From Baekduia alba (GTDB taxonomy: Bacteria > Actinomycetota > Thermoleophilia > Solirubrobacterales > Solirubrobacteraceae), in the NCBI RefSeq assembly GCF_028416635.1, contig NZ_CP114013.1:620001-684000 (forward strand): DNA of 64,000 nt. Reading direction: 5' to 3'. A program made the translations under genes and the position numbers. Below, piece after piece: positions 6,884-15,476 of this stretch. The notes under the pieces are model-generated. The model had not been told where the DNA came from. It was given only the letters and a program-made list of their open reading frames with translations, and ran no database searches. The first letter of the stretch is position 1. The number at the start of each line of letters is the position of its first letter.

Positions 6884-9880
6884 ATGGCCGACGTCGTGGT
6901 GTGGTCGGAGGGACGCGAGCACGTGTGCGCGGCGCTGGTCGACGCGCTGGCGCGGCTCCCGGCCGGCGCCACCGCCGGGATCGACCTGGTCGCCGGCTCG
7001 CGCGCCGCGCTGCTGTGCGACGCGGCCGCGCCCGGGACCGTGCTCGTCTCCGCGCGCGCTCGCGCGCTGGCGCCGGACGTCGCGCTCGCCGACCTGGGCG
7101 TGCACCGCCTCGCCGACCTCTCGCCGCCGGAGCGGCTGTTCGCGGCCGACCCCGGCGCGCCGCCTCGGAGCCTGGGCCCGGAGGCCGCCACGCTCCCGGT
7201 CTTCCGCACCTCGTTCGTCGGGCGCGCCGCCGCGCTGGGCGAGGTCGCAGCGCTGGCGGCCGCCGAGCGGCTCGTGACGCTCGCGGGTCCCGGCGGCGCC
7301 GGCAAGACCCGGCTCGCCGCGCAGGCCGCGGCGCGCGAGGCGATCCGTGGCGCCCGGCCGGACGGCGTGACCTGGATCGAGCTCGGCGGCGTCACCGATC
7401 CCGACCGTGTCGTCGAGCTGGCGACCGACGCGACCGGCGTCCTGGTCGACGGCGTCCTCGGCCCGCTGCGCTCGCTGCTCGCCGGCCTCGCCGACCGGCG
7501 GATGCTGATCTGCTTCGACAACGCCGAGCACCTCGTCGACGCCGTGGCCGCGCTCGCCGACGCGCTGCTGGCCGGCTGCCCCGAGGTCACGGTGCTGGTG
7601 ACGAGCCGCGAGCCGCTCGACGTGCCCGGCGAGGTCGTCTGGCGCGTGCCGGCGCTGGAGGTCGACGAGGCGGTCGCGCTGTTCGTCACGCGCGGCGCGG
7701 AGGTCCGCGGGCCGGACCTCGCGCCGCCGTCCGCCGACGCGGTCCGGTCGCTCTGCGCGCGCCTGGACGGGATCCCGCTCGCGCTCGAGCTGGCGGCCGC
7801 GTGGCTGCGGACGCTGAGCCCGGAGCAGATCGAGGCCGGCCTGGACGACCGCTTCGCGCTGCTGACGCGCGGGCCGCGGGGTGCGGTCGCGCGGCAGGCG
7901 ACGCTCGCGGCCTCCATGGCGTGGAGCCACGACCTGCTGGCCGAGCGCGAGCGTGTCGTGCTGCGCCGGCTGTCGGTGTTCGCGGGCGCGTTCGACGCGG
8001 ACGCGGCGGTGGCGGTGTGCGGCGGCGACGAGGGCGCGGGGCCGGGTGCGCTCGCCGCCCTCGGCCGGCTCGTCGACCAGTCGCTCGTCGCGCCCGCCGA
8101 CCGCGCCGGGCGGCTGCGCCTCCTGGAGTCCGTCCGCGAGTACGCGGGCGCGCGGCTGCGCGAGGCCGGCGAGGAGGCCGTCACGCGCGGCCGCCACCTC
8201 GCGCACCTGCTGGCCGCGGCGCGCGCCGCCGCCCCGCTGCTCGACACCGACCGGGACGCCTGGCGCGCGCGGCTCGTCGACCGCCAGGACGACCTCCGCG
8301 CCGCGCTGGCCTGGGGGCTGCGCGACGACCAGGACGGCGATCCCACGCCCGGACGCGAGCTCGCCGCCGAGCTGCCGTGGCTCTGGCACATCACCGGCCA
8401 CGGCCACGAGGGCATCGCCACGCTCGGCCGCGCGATCGCCCGCAGGCCGCACGAGCGCTCGCTCCTCCAGGCGCGGCTCCTGGTGGGCGTGGCGCTCGTC
8501 TCCGACACCGCCGACCCGCTCGACCTCGAGTACGACGCCGCCCAGCGCGGGCTCGAGCTGGCGACCGAGCACGGCGACGACCGCCTGCGCGCGCTGTGCC
8601 TGCTGCTCTCCGGGGTCGGGCTGTTGTACACCGACCTGAAGGGCTCGCGGGTCGCGGCCGACGACGCGGCGCGCCTCGGCGAGGCGACCGGCGACGCGTT
8701 CGTGGCGCACGCCGCGGTCGTGCTGCAGGGCATCCTGATGCACTTGCGCGACGAGCACGCGGAGGCCGACGCGCTGCTGGAGCGCGGCAGCGCCGGGCTG
8801 CTCGCGCTGGGCGAGCGCGGCGTGGCCTCCACAGCGCTGAGCGTCCGCGCCGGCGGCACGCTGTTGTGCGGTGACCTGGACGGCGCGCGGGCACTTGCGC
8901 GCCAGGCCGTCGCGGTCGCCGAGCCGCTGGCGGAGGCCCACCGCGTCGGCGCCGCGTGCAGCGCGCTGGCGCTCGTCGAGCTCGCCGCCGGCGACGTCGC
9001 CATGGCGCGCGCCGCGCTGGCGCCGGTCGTCCGCCTCGTCGACCGCGGCGCCAACGCGCTCTTCGTCCCGGGCCTGGCCCGGGCACGCGGGCTGCTCGCG
9101 CTGCACGACGGCGACGCCGGCGAGGCGCTGCGCTGGCTGGCGTCCGAGACCCGCATGCCCGGCGGCGCGCCGGACACCTACCTCGCGGCGGCCGCGCTGC
9201 CGGCGCTCGCCGCGGTCCAGGCCGCGCTCGGCCGCACCGCCGACGCCCACGCGACCGCGGCCCGCGCGCTCTCCGACGGCCGCGCGATCGACCTGCCGCG
9301 CGTCGTCGCCGACGCCTTCGAGCAGCAGGGCTGGCTGGCGCTCGACGCGGGCGACGAGGACAAGGCCATCGCCTTGCACCAGCAGGCGCTCGGCGTCCGC
9401 ATCGAGCACGGGCTGCGCGCGCCCGCCGTCGACAGCCTGGAGGCGCTGGGCGTGCTGTGCGCGGCGACCGACCGCCCGGACATGGCCGCGCGGGCGCTGC
9501 GCGCGGCGGCCGCGGCGCGCGCGGCCTCCGGCATCGTCGGCCCGCCGCTGCGCCGGCCGCCGAGCGACGTCGACGCGGGCACCGACGTTGGCGACGAGCC
9601 CGCCCTCCCGCTCGACGACGCCCTCGCCTACGTCCGTCGCGCCTGGGGCCCGCGCCGGCGTCCCGGCGCCGGCTGGGGCAGCCTCACGCCGACCGAGGTC
9701 GAGGTCGTCCGGCTCGCCGTCGAGGGCCTCAGCAACCCGGAGATCGGGGCCAAGCTGTACATGTCGCGCTCGACCGTCAAGACGCACCTCTCGCACGTCT
9801 TCGCGAAGGTTGGCGTGGCCAACCGGACCGAGCTGGCCGCCGCCGCGCCCGAGCACCTGCATCGGGACCGCGCGCGGTGA
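6884..9880 (+). CDS. Large ATPase/LuxR-family transcriptional regulator with cyclase remnant
   Basis: 998 aa. Residues ~45-90 (TVLVSARARALAP...LGVHRLADLSPPERLFAAD) match only the C-terminal end of a class III adenylate/guanylate cyclase domain; the catalytic part is absent. A STAND/AAA-type ATPase follows, with Walker A GPGGAGKT (135-142) and a Walker B-like LICFDNAEH. Then comes a long alanine-rich TPR-like region, and finally a LuxR helix-turn-helix (~930-980: LTPTEVEVVRLAVEGLSNPEIG, SRSTVKTHL). It is probably an ATP-gated transcription factor. Its TGA overlaps the GTG of nhaA, so the two are probably co-translated. Confidence 0.85.
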   Translation: MADVVVWSEGREHVCAALVDALARLPAGATAGIDLVAGSRAALLCDAAAPGTVLVSARARALAPDVALADLGVHRLADLSPPERLFAADPGAPPRSLGPEAATLPVFRTSFVGRAAALGEVAALAAAERLVTLAGPGGAGKTRLAAQAAAREAIRGARPDGVTWIELGGVTDPDRVVELATDATGVLVDGVLGPLRSLLAGLADRRMLICFDNAEHLVDAVAALADALLAGCPEVTVLVTSREPLDVPGEVVWRVPALEVDEAVALFVTRGAEVRGPDLAPPSADAVRSLCARLDGIPLALELAAAWLRTLSPEQIEAGLDDRFALLTRGPRGAVARQATLAASMAWSHDLLAERERVVLRRLSVFAGAFDADAAVAVCGGDEGAGPGALAALGRLVDQSLVAPADRAGRLRLLESVREYAGARLREAGEEAVTRGRHLAHLLAAARAAAPLLDTDRDAWRARLVDRQDDLRAALAWGLRDDQDGDPTPGRELAAELPWLWHITGHGHEGIATLGRAIARRPHERSLLQARLLVGVALVSDTADPLDLEYDAAQRGLELATEHGDDRLRALCLLLSGVGLLYTDLKGSRVAADDAARLGEATGDAFVAHAAVVLQGILMHLRDEHAEADALLERGSAGLLALGERGVASTALSVRAGGTLLCGDLDGARALARQAVAVAEPLAEAHRVGAACSALALVELAAGDVAMARAALAPVVRLVDRGANALFVPGLARARGLLALHDGDAGEALRWLASETRMPGGAPDTYLAAAALPALAAVQAALGRTADAHATAARALSDGRAIDLPRVVADAFEQQGWLALDAGDEDKAIALHQQALGVRIEHGLRAPAVDSLEALGVLCAATDRPDMAARALRAAAAARAASGIVGPPLRRPPSDVDAGTDVGDEPALPLDDALAYVRRAWGPRRRPGAGWGSLTPTEVEVVRLAVEGLSNPEIGAKLYMSRSTVKTHLSHVFAKVGVANRTELAAAAPEHLHRDRAR

Positions 9881-11025
9881 ACCGGCTCGACGCGCTGCGC
9901 GAGTTCCTGCACGACGAGGCCGTCGGCGGCGTCGCGCTGCTGGCCGGCGCGATCGCGGCGCTGATCTGGGCCAACGTCTCGGTCGACGGCTACGAGTCGT
10001 TCTGGCACACGCACGCCGACGTCGCCGGCCTGGACCTGGACCTGCGCCACTGGATCAACGACGGGTTGATGGCCGTGTTCTTCTTCGTCGTCGGGCTGGA
10101 GATCAAGCGCGAGCTGGTGGCCGGCGAGCTGCGCGACCGGCGCGCCGCGCTGCTGCCCGTGTTGGCGGCGGCGGGCGGCGTCGCGCTGCCGGCGCTGCTG
10201 TTCGTGGCGATCACCGCCGGGACCGACGCGACCCGCGGCTGGGCGCTGCCGGCGGCGACCGACATCGCGTTCGCCGTCGGCGTGCTCGCGCTGCTCGGCA
10301 GCGGCGTCCCGTCCGGCGCCAAGCTGTACCTGTTGACGATCGCGATCGTCGACGACATCGCGGCGATCGCGATCATCGCGGTGTTCTACTCCCACGGGCT
10401 GGCGCTGGGCTGGTTGTTGGTGGCCTTGGGATCGCTCGTCGTCGTCGCGCTGATGCGGCGCGCCGGCGTCCCGTACATCAGCGCCTACCTCCTGATCGGC
10501 GCGGTCGCGTGGCTCGCCGTCCACGAGTCCGGCGTCCACGCCACGATCGCCGGCGTCGCGCTCGGGCTGATGACGCCGGCCCGGCCGGTGGCGGGCCGCG
10601 ACGTGCTGGTGACGCTCGAGCATCGGCTTCACCCGTGGAGCAGCCTGGCGATCGTGCCGGTCTTCGCGCTCGCCAACGCCGGCGTCGCGCTGGGCGGCGG
10701 GGCGATCGGCGACGCGCTGCGCAGCCGGCTGGCGTGGGGCGTCGTGATCGGCCTGCTCGTCGGCAAGACGCTCGGGATCGCCGGTGGGACGTTCCTCGGG
10801 CTGCGCCGCGGCTGGGGGACGCTGCCGGCGGGCGTGACGCGCGCCCACGTCTGGGGCCTGGCGATGCTCGGCGGAATCGGCTTCACCGTGTCGCTCTTCA
10901 TCGCCCAGCTCGCGTTCGACGCGCCGCAGCAGATCGCCGACGCCAAGATCGGGATCCTCGCGGGCTCGGTGGTGAGCGCCGCGGCCGGAGCCGCGACGCT
11001 CCGCCGCCTCACTCGCTCGTCGTGA
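9877..11025 (+). CDS. nhaA: Na+/H+ antiporter NhaA
   Basis: 382 aa, the usual NhaA length, with about 12 hydrophobic segments. The paired aspartates of the ion site lie in AIVDDIAAIAII (Asp159-Asp160), and the ALPAATDIAFAVGV segment supplies another conserved Asp (129). It exchanges internal Na+ for external protons. The GTG start overlaps the upstream TGA as GTGA, making it the second cistron after the LuxR-type regulator. Its last 17 nt overlap the convergent ABC permease gene. Confidence 0.93.
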   Translation: MNRLDALREFLHDEAVGGVALLAGAIAALIWANVSVDGYESFWHTHADVAGLDLDLRHWINDGLMAVFFFVVGLEIKRELVAGELRDRRAALLPVLAAAGGVALPALLFVAITAGTDATRGWALPAATDIAFAVGVLALLGSGVPSGAKLYLLTIAIVDDIAAIAIIAVFYSHGLALGWLLVALGSLVVVALMRRAGVPYISAYLLIGAVAWLAVHESGVHATIAGVALGLMTPARPVAGRDVLVTLEHRLHPWSSLAIVPVFALANAGVALGGGAIGDALRSRLAWGVVIGLLVGKTLGIAGGTFLGLRRGWGTLPAGVTRAHVWGLAMLGGIGFTVSLFIAQLAFDAPQQIADAKIGILAGSVVSAAAGAATLRRLTRSS

Positions 11026-11890
11026 ACTCCCAGACCGCGATCGCGAGCATCACCAGCCCGAGCGCGAGGATCACCGCCGCCTCGAACAGCGCCGGCAGAT
11101 GCCAGCCCCACCACGTCACGCCCGGCGACAGCGTGGCCTTGGCCGCCGCGGAGATGTCGAGGTGGTCGAAGACGAGCCGGCGCATCGGGTCGACCGCGTA
11201 GGTCAGCGGGTCGATCCGGTTGAGCACGGCCAGCCACTGGGGCAGGCCCGACACGGGGTACAACGCGCCCGAGAGGAAGAACATGGGCATGACGATCATC
11301 TGCATCACGCCCATGAACGACTGGAGCTGCTTGATGCGGATCGCGACCATGACGCCGAACGCCGTGATCGTGAAGGCCAACAACAACTGCAGCGCGAAGA
11401 TCCCGAGGATCAGCACCGGGTCGTAGGGGACGTGGACCAGGCCGGCGAGCGCGAGCACGATCACGCCCTGGAACGAGGCGACCGTCGCGCCGCCCAGGCA
11501 CTTGCCGATCACGATCGAGCTGCGCCGGATCGGCGCGACCATCATCTCGCGCAGGAAGCCGAACTCGCGGTCCCACACGATCGAGGCGGCCGAGAACATC
11601 GCGGTGAACATCACCGAGATGCACAGGATGCCGGGGTAGATGAAGGTCTTGAGGTCGACGCCGTGCGTCGAGGCGGCCGACAGCGTCTGCAGCCCGGAGC
11701 CCAGGACGAACAGGAACAGCAGCGGTTGGACGAGCGAGGTCACGATGCGCATCCGGTCGGTGGAGAACCGGATCAGCTCGCGGCGCCAGACGATCTTCAC
11801 GGCGCGGACCTCGCTGCGCCAGCTGCGCGGCGGGACGCGGGCGGCGACGACGTCGCGGACGGGCGCGGTGGCGACGGCCGTGGCGCTCAT
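11009..11890 (-). CDS. ABC-2 type transporter permease
   Basis: 293 aa with six hydrophobic segments of the DrrB/ABC-2 type; a cytosolic N-terminal stretch (WRRELIRFSTDRMRIV) precedes TM1. It forms the membrane part of an exporter with the ATPase encoded just upstream, as shown by the 4-bp ATGA overlap (11887-11890). Drug, lipid or polysaccharide export are all possible. It ends inside the 3' end of nhaA (convergent overlap). Confidence 0.88.
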   Translation of the reverse strand: MSATAVATAPVRDVVAARVPPRSWRSEVRAVKIVWRRELIRFSTDRMRIVTSLVQPLLFLFVLGSGLQTLSAASTHGVDLKTFIYPGILCISVMFTAMFSAASIVWDREFGFLREMMVAPIRRSSIVIGKCLGGATVASFQGVIVLALAGLVHVPYDPVLILGIFALQLLLAFTITAFGVMVAIRIKQLQSFMGVMQMIVMPMFFLSGALYPVSGLPQWLAVLNRIDPLTYAVDPMRRLVFDHLDISAAAKATLSPGVTWWGWHLPALFEAAVILALGLVMLAIAVWEFTTSE

Positions 11891-12909
11891 CGCCGCGCCC
11901 CCGTCATCGCCCGCAGCGTCGCCCGGTTGCGGTCGCTGGCCGACGACGTCTCGGCGTCGCGGATCGTGCTGCCGGTGTAGGTCATGAACACGTCGTCGAG
12001 CGTGGGGCGCGAGACGCTGACCGCGGTGATCGGGATGCCGAGCTCGGCGAACAGGCGCGGGACGAACGCCTCACCCGACTCCACGAAGAACGTCACCTGG
12101 CCCTCGGACATCGACGCCTCGATGCCGAACGCGTCGCGCAGCGTGGCGATGGCCGCGTCGTCGTCGGCGGTCCCGATCGCGACGCGGTCGGCCCCGACGC
12201 TCGCCTTCAGCGCGGTCGGCGTGTCGAGTACGACGATCTCGCCACGGTCCATGATCGCGATGCGGTCGCAGAACTCCGCTTCGTCCATGTAGTGCGTGGT
12301 CATGAAGATCGTGGTGTCCTCGGTCTCCCGCAGCGCGCGGATGTAGCGCCAGATCGAGCTGCGCGTCTGCGGGTCCAGGCCGATCGTCGGCTCGTCCAGG
12401 AACAGGACGCGCGGCGAGTGCATCAGGCCGCGCGCGATCTCCAGGCGCCGGCGCATGCCGCCCGAGAACGTCATGACGGGGTCGCCGCGACGGTCCCAGA
12501 GGTCGACCATCTCCAGCATCTGGCGCATCCGGGCGGTGATGACGCCGGCGTCGATGCCGTACAGCTCGGCGTGCAGCCGGAGGTTCTGCTCGGCGGTCAG
12601 GTAGCCGTCGAGGGTCGGGTCCTGGAAGACGAGGCCGATGTGGCGGCGGACGTCGTCACGCTCGGTGCTGACGTCGTGGCCGCCGACGCGGGCGCTGCCC
12701 GCCGTCGGCCGGGTCAGCGTGCAGAGCATGTTGATGGTGGTGCTCTTGCCGGCGCCGTTGGGGCCGAGGAAGCCGAACACCTCGCCGGGGGCTACGGAGA
12801 ACGAGACGCCGCGGACGGCCTCGACGTCGCCGAAGGACTTCTTGAGGTCCTTGACGTCGACGGCGGCCGTGACCGGCGGCGCCTCTTGGGGAGGGGAGAG
12901 GGGTGCCAT
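11887..12909 (-). CDS. ABC transporter ATP-binding protein, DrrA/daunorubicin-resistance type
   Basis: 340 aa. Walker A GPNGAGKS (49-56), signature FSGGM (148-152), Walker B VLFLDEP (168-174) and a switch His in MTTHYMDEAE are all present. A DrrA-type C-terminal domain follows (~220-320). It energises the ABC-2 permease encoded downstream. The -10 candidate TATGCT (12923-12918) is 8 nt from the ATG, so the mRNA may be leaderless. The TACAGTGACTGTA palindrome lies just upstream, so repression by the divergent TetR gene product is likely. Confidence 0.92.
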   Translation of the reverse strand: MAPLSPPQEAPPVTAAVDVKDLKKSFGDVEAVRGVSFSVAPGEVFGFLGPNGAGKSTTINMLCTLTRPTAGSARVGGHDVSTERDDVRRHIGLVFQDPTLDGYLTAEQNLRLHAELYGIDAGVITARMRQMLEMVDLWDRRGDPVMTFSGGMRRRLEIARGLMHSPRVLFLDEPTIGLDPQTRSSIWRYIRALRETEDTTIFMTTHYMDEAEFCDRIAIMDRGEIVVLDTPTALKASVGADRVAIGTADDDAAIATLRDAFGIEASMSEGQVTFFVESGEAFVPRLFAELGIPITAVSVSRPTLDDVFMTYTGSTIRDAETSSASDRNRATLRAMTGARR

Positions 12910-12917
12910 GGCGCGGC

Positions 12918-12967
12918 AGCATATCGATACAGTGACTGTAAGTCTACGGTGCCTGTAGTGTTATACT
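12918..12967. promoter_or_regulatory. Divergent promoter region with tandem TetR-type operators
   Basis: A perfect palindrome, TACAGTGACTGTA (12928-12940), and a near copy, TACGGTGCCTGTA (12945-12957; 11 of 13 identical), are offset by 17 bp. On the left is TATGCT (minus strand, 12923-12918) for the ABC operon; on the right is TATACT (12962-12967) for the TetR gene. A GGAGGA ribosome site precedes the TetR ATG. The layout fits one regulator controlling both directions. Confidence 0.6.
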
Positions 12968-12988
12968 CGAGATGGAGGACACCGCCCC

Positions 12989-13639
12989 ATGACCGAGAGC
13001 CTGCGCGACCGCAAGAAGCGCGCGACGCGGGACGCGATCTTCCAGACGGCGCGGCGGCTGTTCCTGGAGAAGGGCTTCGACGCCGTGACGGTCGCCGAGA
13101 TCGCCCGCGCCGCCGACGTGTCGGAGAAGACGGTGTTCAACCACTTCCCGACCAAGGAGGACCTCGCGTTCGCCGGTGGCGAGGAGCGCCTCGCGGCGCT
13201 GGTCGCGGCGATCCGCGAGCGCGACCCGGGCACGCCGGTGATCGCGACGTTCCGGACCGCGACGCAGGAGCTGCTGGAGGAGGTCGCGACCGCGCGGGCC
13301 GACGACGTGCTCGCCGTGCCGCGCATGGTGCGCACGAGCGCGACGCTGCGCGACCGGCTGTTCATCGGCTGGGAGCGCGAGGCGATGACGCTCGCGCCGG
13401 CCATCGCCGAGGCGGCGGGCGTGCCGGAGGACGACGTCGTCGCCGTGGTCGTCGCCCGCGCGCTCGCCTGGACGCACCGCCAGGTCATGCGCGCGGTCTT
13501 CACCCGCCTGCTCGCCGGCGAGGACCCCAAGCACGTCGCGGCCGACCTCCGCCTGGAGGCCGACCGCGCGTACGACCAGCTCGCCGCGGGCCTCGCCGGC
13601 TACGGCGTGGCCCCGGCCGCGGCTCAGGGTCCGGCGTAG
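12989..13639 (+). CDS. TetR/AcrR family transcriptional regulator
   Basis: 216 aa. The N-terminal HTH spans about residues 12-58 (ATRDAIFQTARRLFLEKGFDAVTVAEIARAADVSEKTVFNHFPTK in sequence) and is typical of TetR; the C-terminal ligand domain is unassigned. It has a proper Shine-Dalgarno site, unlike many neighbours. It is divergent from the DrrAB-like genes, with tandem palindromes between, so it very probably represses them and itself. The last 16 nt overlap the convergent secreted repeat gene. Confidence 0.92.
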   Translation: MTESLRDRKKRATRDAIFQTARRLFLEKGFDAVTVAEIARAADVSEKTVFNHFPTKEDLAFAGGEERLAALVAAIRERDPGTPVIATFRTATQELLEEVATARADDVLAVPRMVRTSATLRDRLFIGWEREAMTLAPAIAEAAGVPEDDVVAVVVARALAWTHRQVMRAVFTRLLAGEDPKHVAADLRLEADRAYDQLAAGLAGYGVAPAAAQGPA

Positions 13640-14772
13640 ACCGCGGGGCGGACGCCGGTGGTGCCGGTGCTGCCGTCGTAGACCGCGAGGCCGTCCGCGA
13701 GGCAGGCGGTGCTCGAGGTGCACGAGACGCCGGCCAGGGAGGCGTCGGACACGCCGGTGGGGCGCGTGACCGGCTGCAGCGTCCACGAGGTGCCGTTGTA
13801 GACCGCGGCCTCGGGCGCGACGGCGCCGTTGGTGTCGGTGTAGCCGCCGACCGCGATGCAGCCCGTCGAGGCCGTCGTGTAGCAGGACACGTCGGCGAGG
13901 GCCGAGTCCGTGCCGCCGGACGGGTCCGGGACCGTCCTCTGACCCCAGGCGGTCCCGTTCCAGGCCTCCGACAGCGCGTGCTGGCCGGTGATGGGATCGA
14001 CGTAGGAGCCGACCGCGTGGCACACGGTGGCCGAGATGCAGGAGACGCCCGAGAAGTCCGACTGCGTCGAGCTGCCCGGGACGACCGGCGCCTGCGACGT
14101 CCAGGCGGTGCCGTTCCAGCGCAGGGCAAGCGCCTGGTGGACGGTCGCGGTGGTGTAGTAGCCGACCGCGGTGCAGGCGGAGGCCGAGGTGCAGGAGATG
14201 TCGTCCAGGCCGCCGCTCGTCGTCCCCGACGGGAGCGTGAGCGTCTTGATCGACCAGGTCGTGCCGTTCCACTGCTCGATCAGCGGCTGGGAGATCGAGG
14301 ACGCCGTGTAGCGGCCGACCGCGATGCAGTTGTTCGACGCCGGGCAGGAGACGCCGGTCAGCGCGGTGAACGTCGCGCCGCTCGGGATCACCGCGGTCGA
14401 GCCGGTCCACGTCGAGCCGTTGTAGGTGTCGACGTGCGGCCTCGCGCCGGACGAGTAGTCGGTCCCCACCGCGAGGCAGAGCGACGCCGAGTTGCAGCCG
14501 ACGCCGTAGAGCTCCGAGGTCGTCGACGCCGGCGTCAGCGTGCTGAGCGCCGTTCCGTTCCACCCCTCGGCGAACGCGCTCGACGACCCACCGGACGCCG
14601 ACCCGGCGAGCAGGCAGAAGGTCGACGCGGTGCACGCCACGCCGGCGAGCTGCGTCGTGGTCGTCGGCATCGTGCCCGTCTTGAACGTCCACGTCGCCTG
14701 CGCGGCGGGCGCGCCCACGGCGAACAGGGCGAGCATGCCGAGGAGGGCTGAGATCTTGCTAGCGCTGAGCAT
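13624..14772 (-). CDS. Secreted seven-repeat cysteine-paired protein (beta-propeller-like)
   Basis: 382 aa. Residues 1-26 are a signal peptide ending in AQA. The rest is seven repeats of about 45-50 aa, each holding a GVSC...CxAVG module with two cysteines and most a WNGTxW segment (for example WNGTTWSIKT). Seven blades with paired Cys suggest an extracellular beta-propeller stapled by disulfides; this is inferred from repeat count and length. Similar repeat proteins are known as actinobacterial hypothetical proteins without assigned function. An AAGGTG purine stretch is a weak ribosome site. Confidence 0.75.
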   Translation of the reverse strand: MLSASKISALLGMLALFAVGAPAAQATWTFKTGTMPTTTTQLAGVACTASTFCLLAGSASGGSSSAFAEGWNGTALSTLTPASTTSELYGVGCNSASLCLAVGTDYSSGARPHVDTYNGSTWTGSTAVIPSGATFTALTGVSCPASNNCIAVGRYTASSISQPLIEQWNGTTWSIKTLTLPSGTTSGGLDDISCTSASACTAVGYYTTATVHQALALRWNGTAWTSQAPVVPGSSTQSDFSGVSCISATVCHAVGSYVDPITGQHALSEAWNGTAWGQRTVPDPSGGTDSALADVSCYTTASTGCIAVGGYTDTNGAVAPEAAVYNGTSWTLQPVTRPTGVSDASLAGVSCTSSTACLADGLAVYDGSTGTTGVRPAVYAGP

Positions 14773-14821
14773 CGGCGCGCACCTTCTGCGGTCAGCCGCC
14801 GCGCGTCAACCACGAGCCGGT

Positions 14822-14831
14822 GCCAATTGGC
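14822..14831. promoter_or_regulatory. Short perfect palindrome upstream of secreted repeat gene
   Basis: GCCAATTGGC lies in the 89-nt spacer between the XRE-cupin stop and the start of the secreted repeat gene. It could be an operator; there is no other support. Confidence 0.2.
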
Positions 14832-14861
14832 CTGATCTGTCCGTGCGCGGGTGCGGTGCAT

Positions 14862-15449
14862 CTAGGTGCGTGGGCTCGGGGAGCCTGCTCCGTAGAGCAT
14901 CCAGCCGACGAGCCGCGTGTCCTTGAGGGCGAGGTAGCGGTGAGGGCGGTCGGCGGCGAACCAGATGACGTCGCCGGCGCGGACGTCGGTCTCCTCCCCA
15001 AGAGGGCCGATCCGGGCGTGGCCGCTGATGCAGATCAGCGTCTCCTCGGTGCCGGGGAGGTGGGCGTCGGTCTGCTGATCGGTGTCCTTGGGCAGGAGGA
15101 TGTCGTACATCTCGGAGCGGTGCTCGCGCCCCTCGGCGTGCAGCAGCCACATCTGCAGGCCGGAGTCGGCGTGGAGCTGTCGTCCGTCGCGAGCGCGGGC
15201 CACGCGCACCCGCGGCGCGGAGTCCTGCGCCAGGAGCGCGCCGAGCGGGATGTCCAGGGCGCGCGAGATCCGCCACAGCGTCTCGAGGGATGGGTTGCCG
15301 GTGCCGCCCTCGATCCTGGCGAGGATGGTGCGGGACAGCCCGCAGGCGCGCGCGAGGTCACCCAGCGACATCGAGCGAGCGGTGCGGTGCGCGCGCAGCG
15401 AGACGCCGACGTGGTCGGCCAGGCGGTCGAGCTCAGGGTTGTCACTCAT
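14862..15449 (-). CDS. XRE family regulator with C-terminal cupin domain
   Basis: 195 aa. The N-terminal XRE helix-turn-helix (~10-70: SLGDLARACGLSRTILARIEGGTGNPSLETLWRI in sequence) is followed by a small-molecule-binding cupin domain (~85-190). Regulators of this build sense a metabolite and control an adjacent enzyme gene. The adjacent gene is a divergent PLP enzyme, with a 16-bp palindrome filling most of the spacer. A threonine/serine-type amino acid is a plausible ligand (inference). Confidence 0.9.
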   Translation of the reverse strand: MSDNPELDRLADHVGVSLRAHRTARSMSLGDLARACGLSRTILARIEGGTGNPSLETLWRISRALDIPLGALLAQDSAPRVRVARARDGRQLHADSGLQMWLLHAEGREHRSEMYDILLPKDTDQQTDAHLPGTEETLICISGHARIGPLGEETDVRAGDVIWFAADRPHRYLALKDTRLVGWMLYGAGSPSPRT

Positions 15450-15459
15450 GTTCGCGATC

Positions 15460-15475
15460 TGAAACTATAGTTGCA
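15460..15475. promoter_or_regulatory. XRE-cupin operator overlapping both divergent -10 elements
   Basis: The sequence reads TG-A-AACTATAGTT-G-CA: a perfect 10-bp core (15463-15472) flanked by TG/CA, with one mismatched pair. The core reads TATAGT on each strand, so one palindrome supplies a -10 hexamer in both directions. On the plus strand it is 5 nt from ATG 15477 (near-leaderless); on the minus strand it is 14 nt from ATG 15449. Binding by the XRE protein would block both promoters. Confidence 0.55.
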
Positions 15476-15476
15476 C

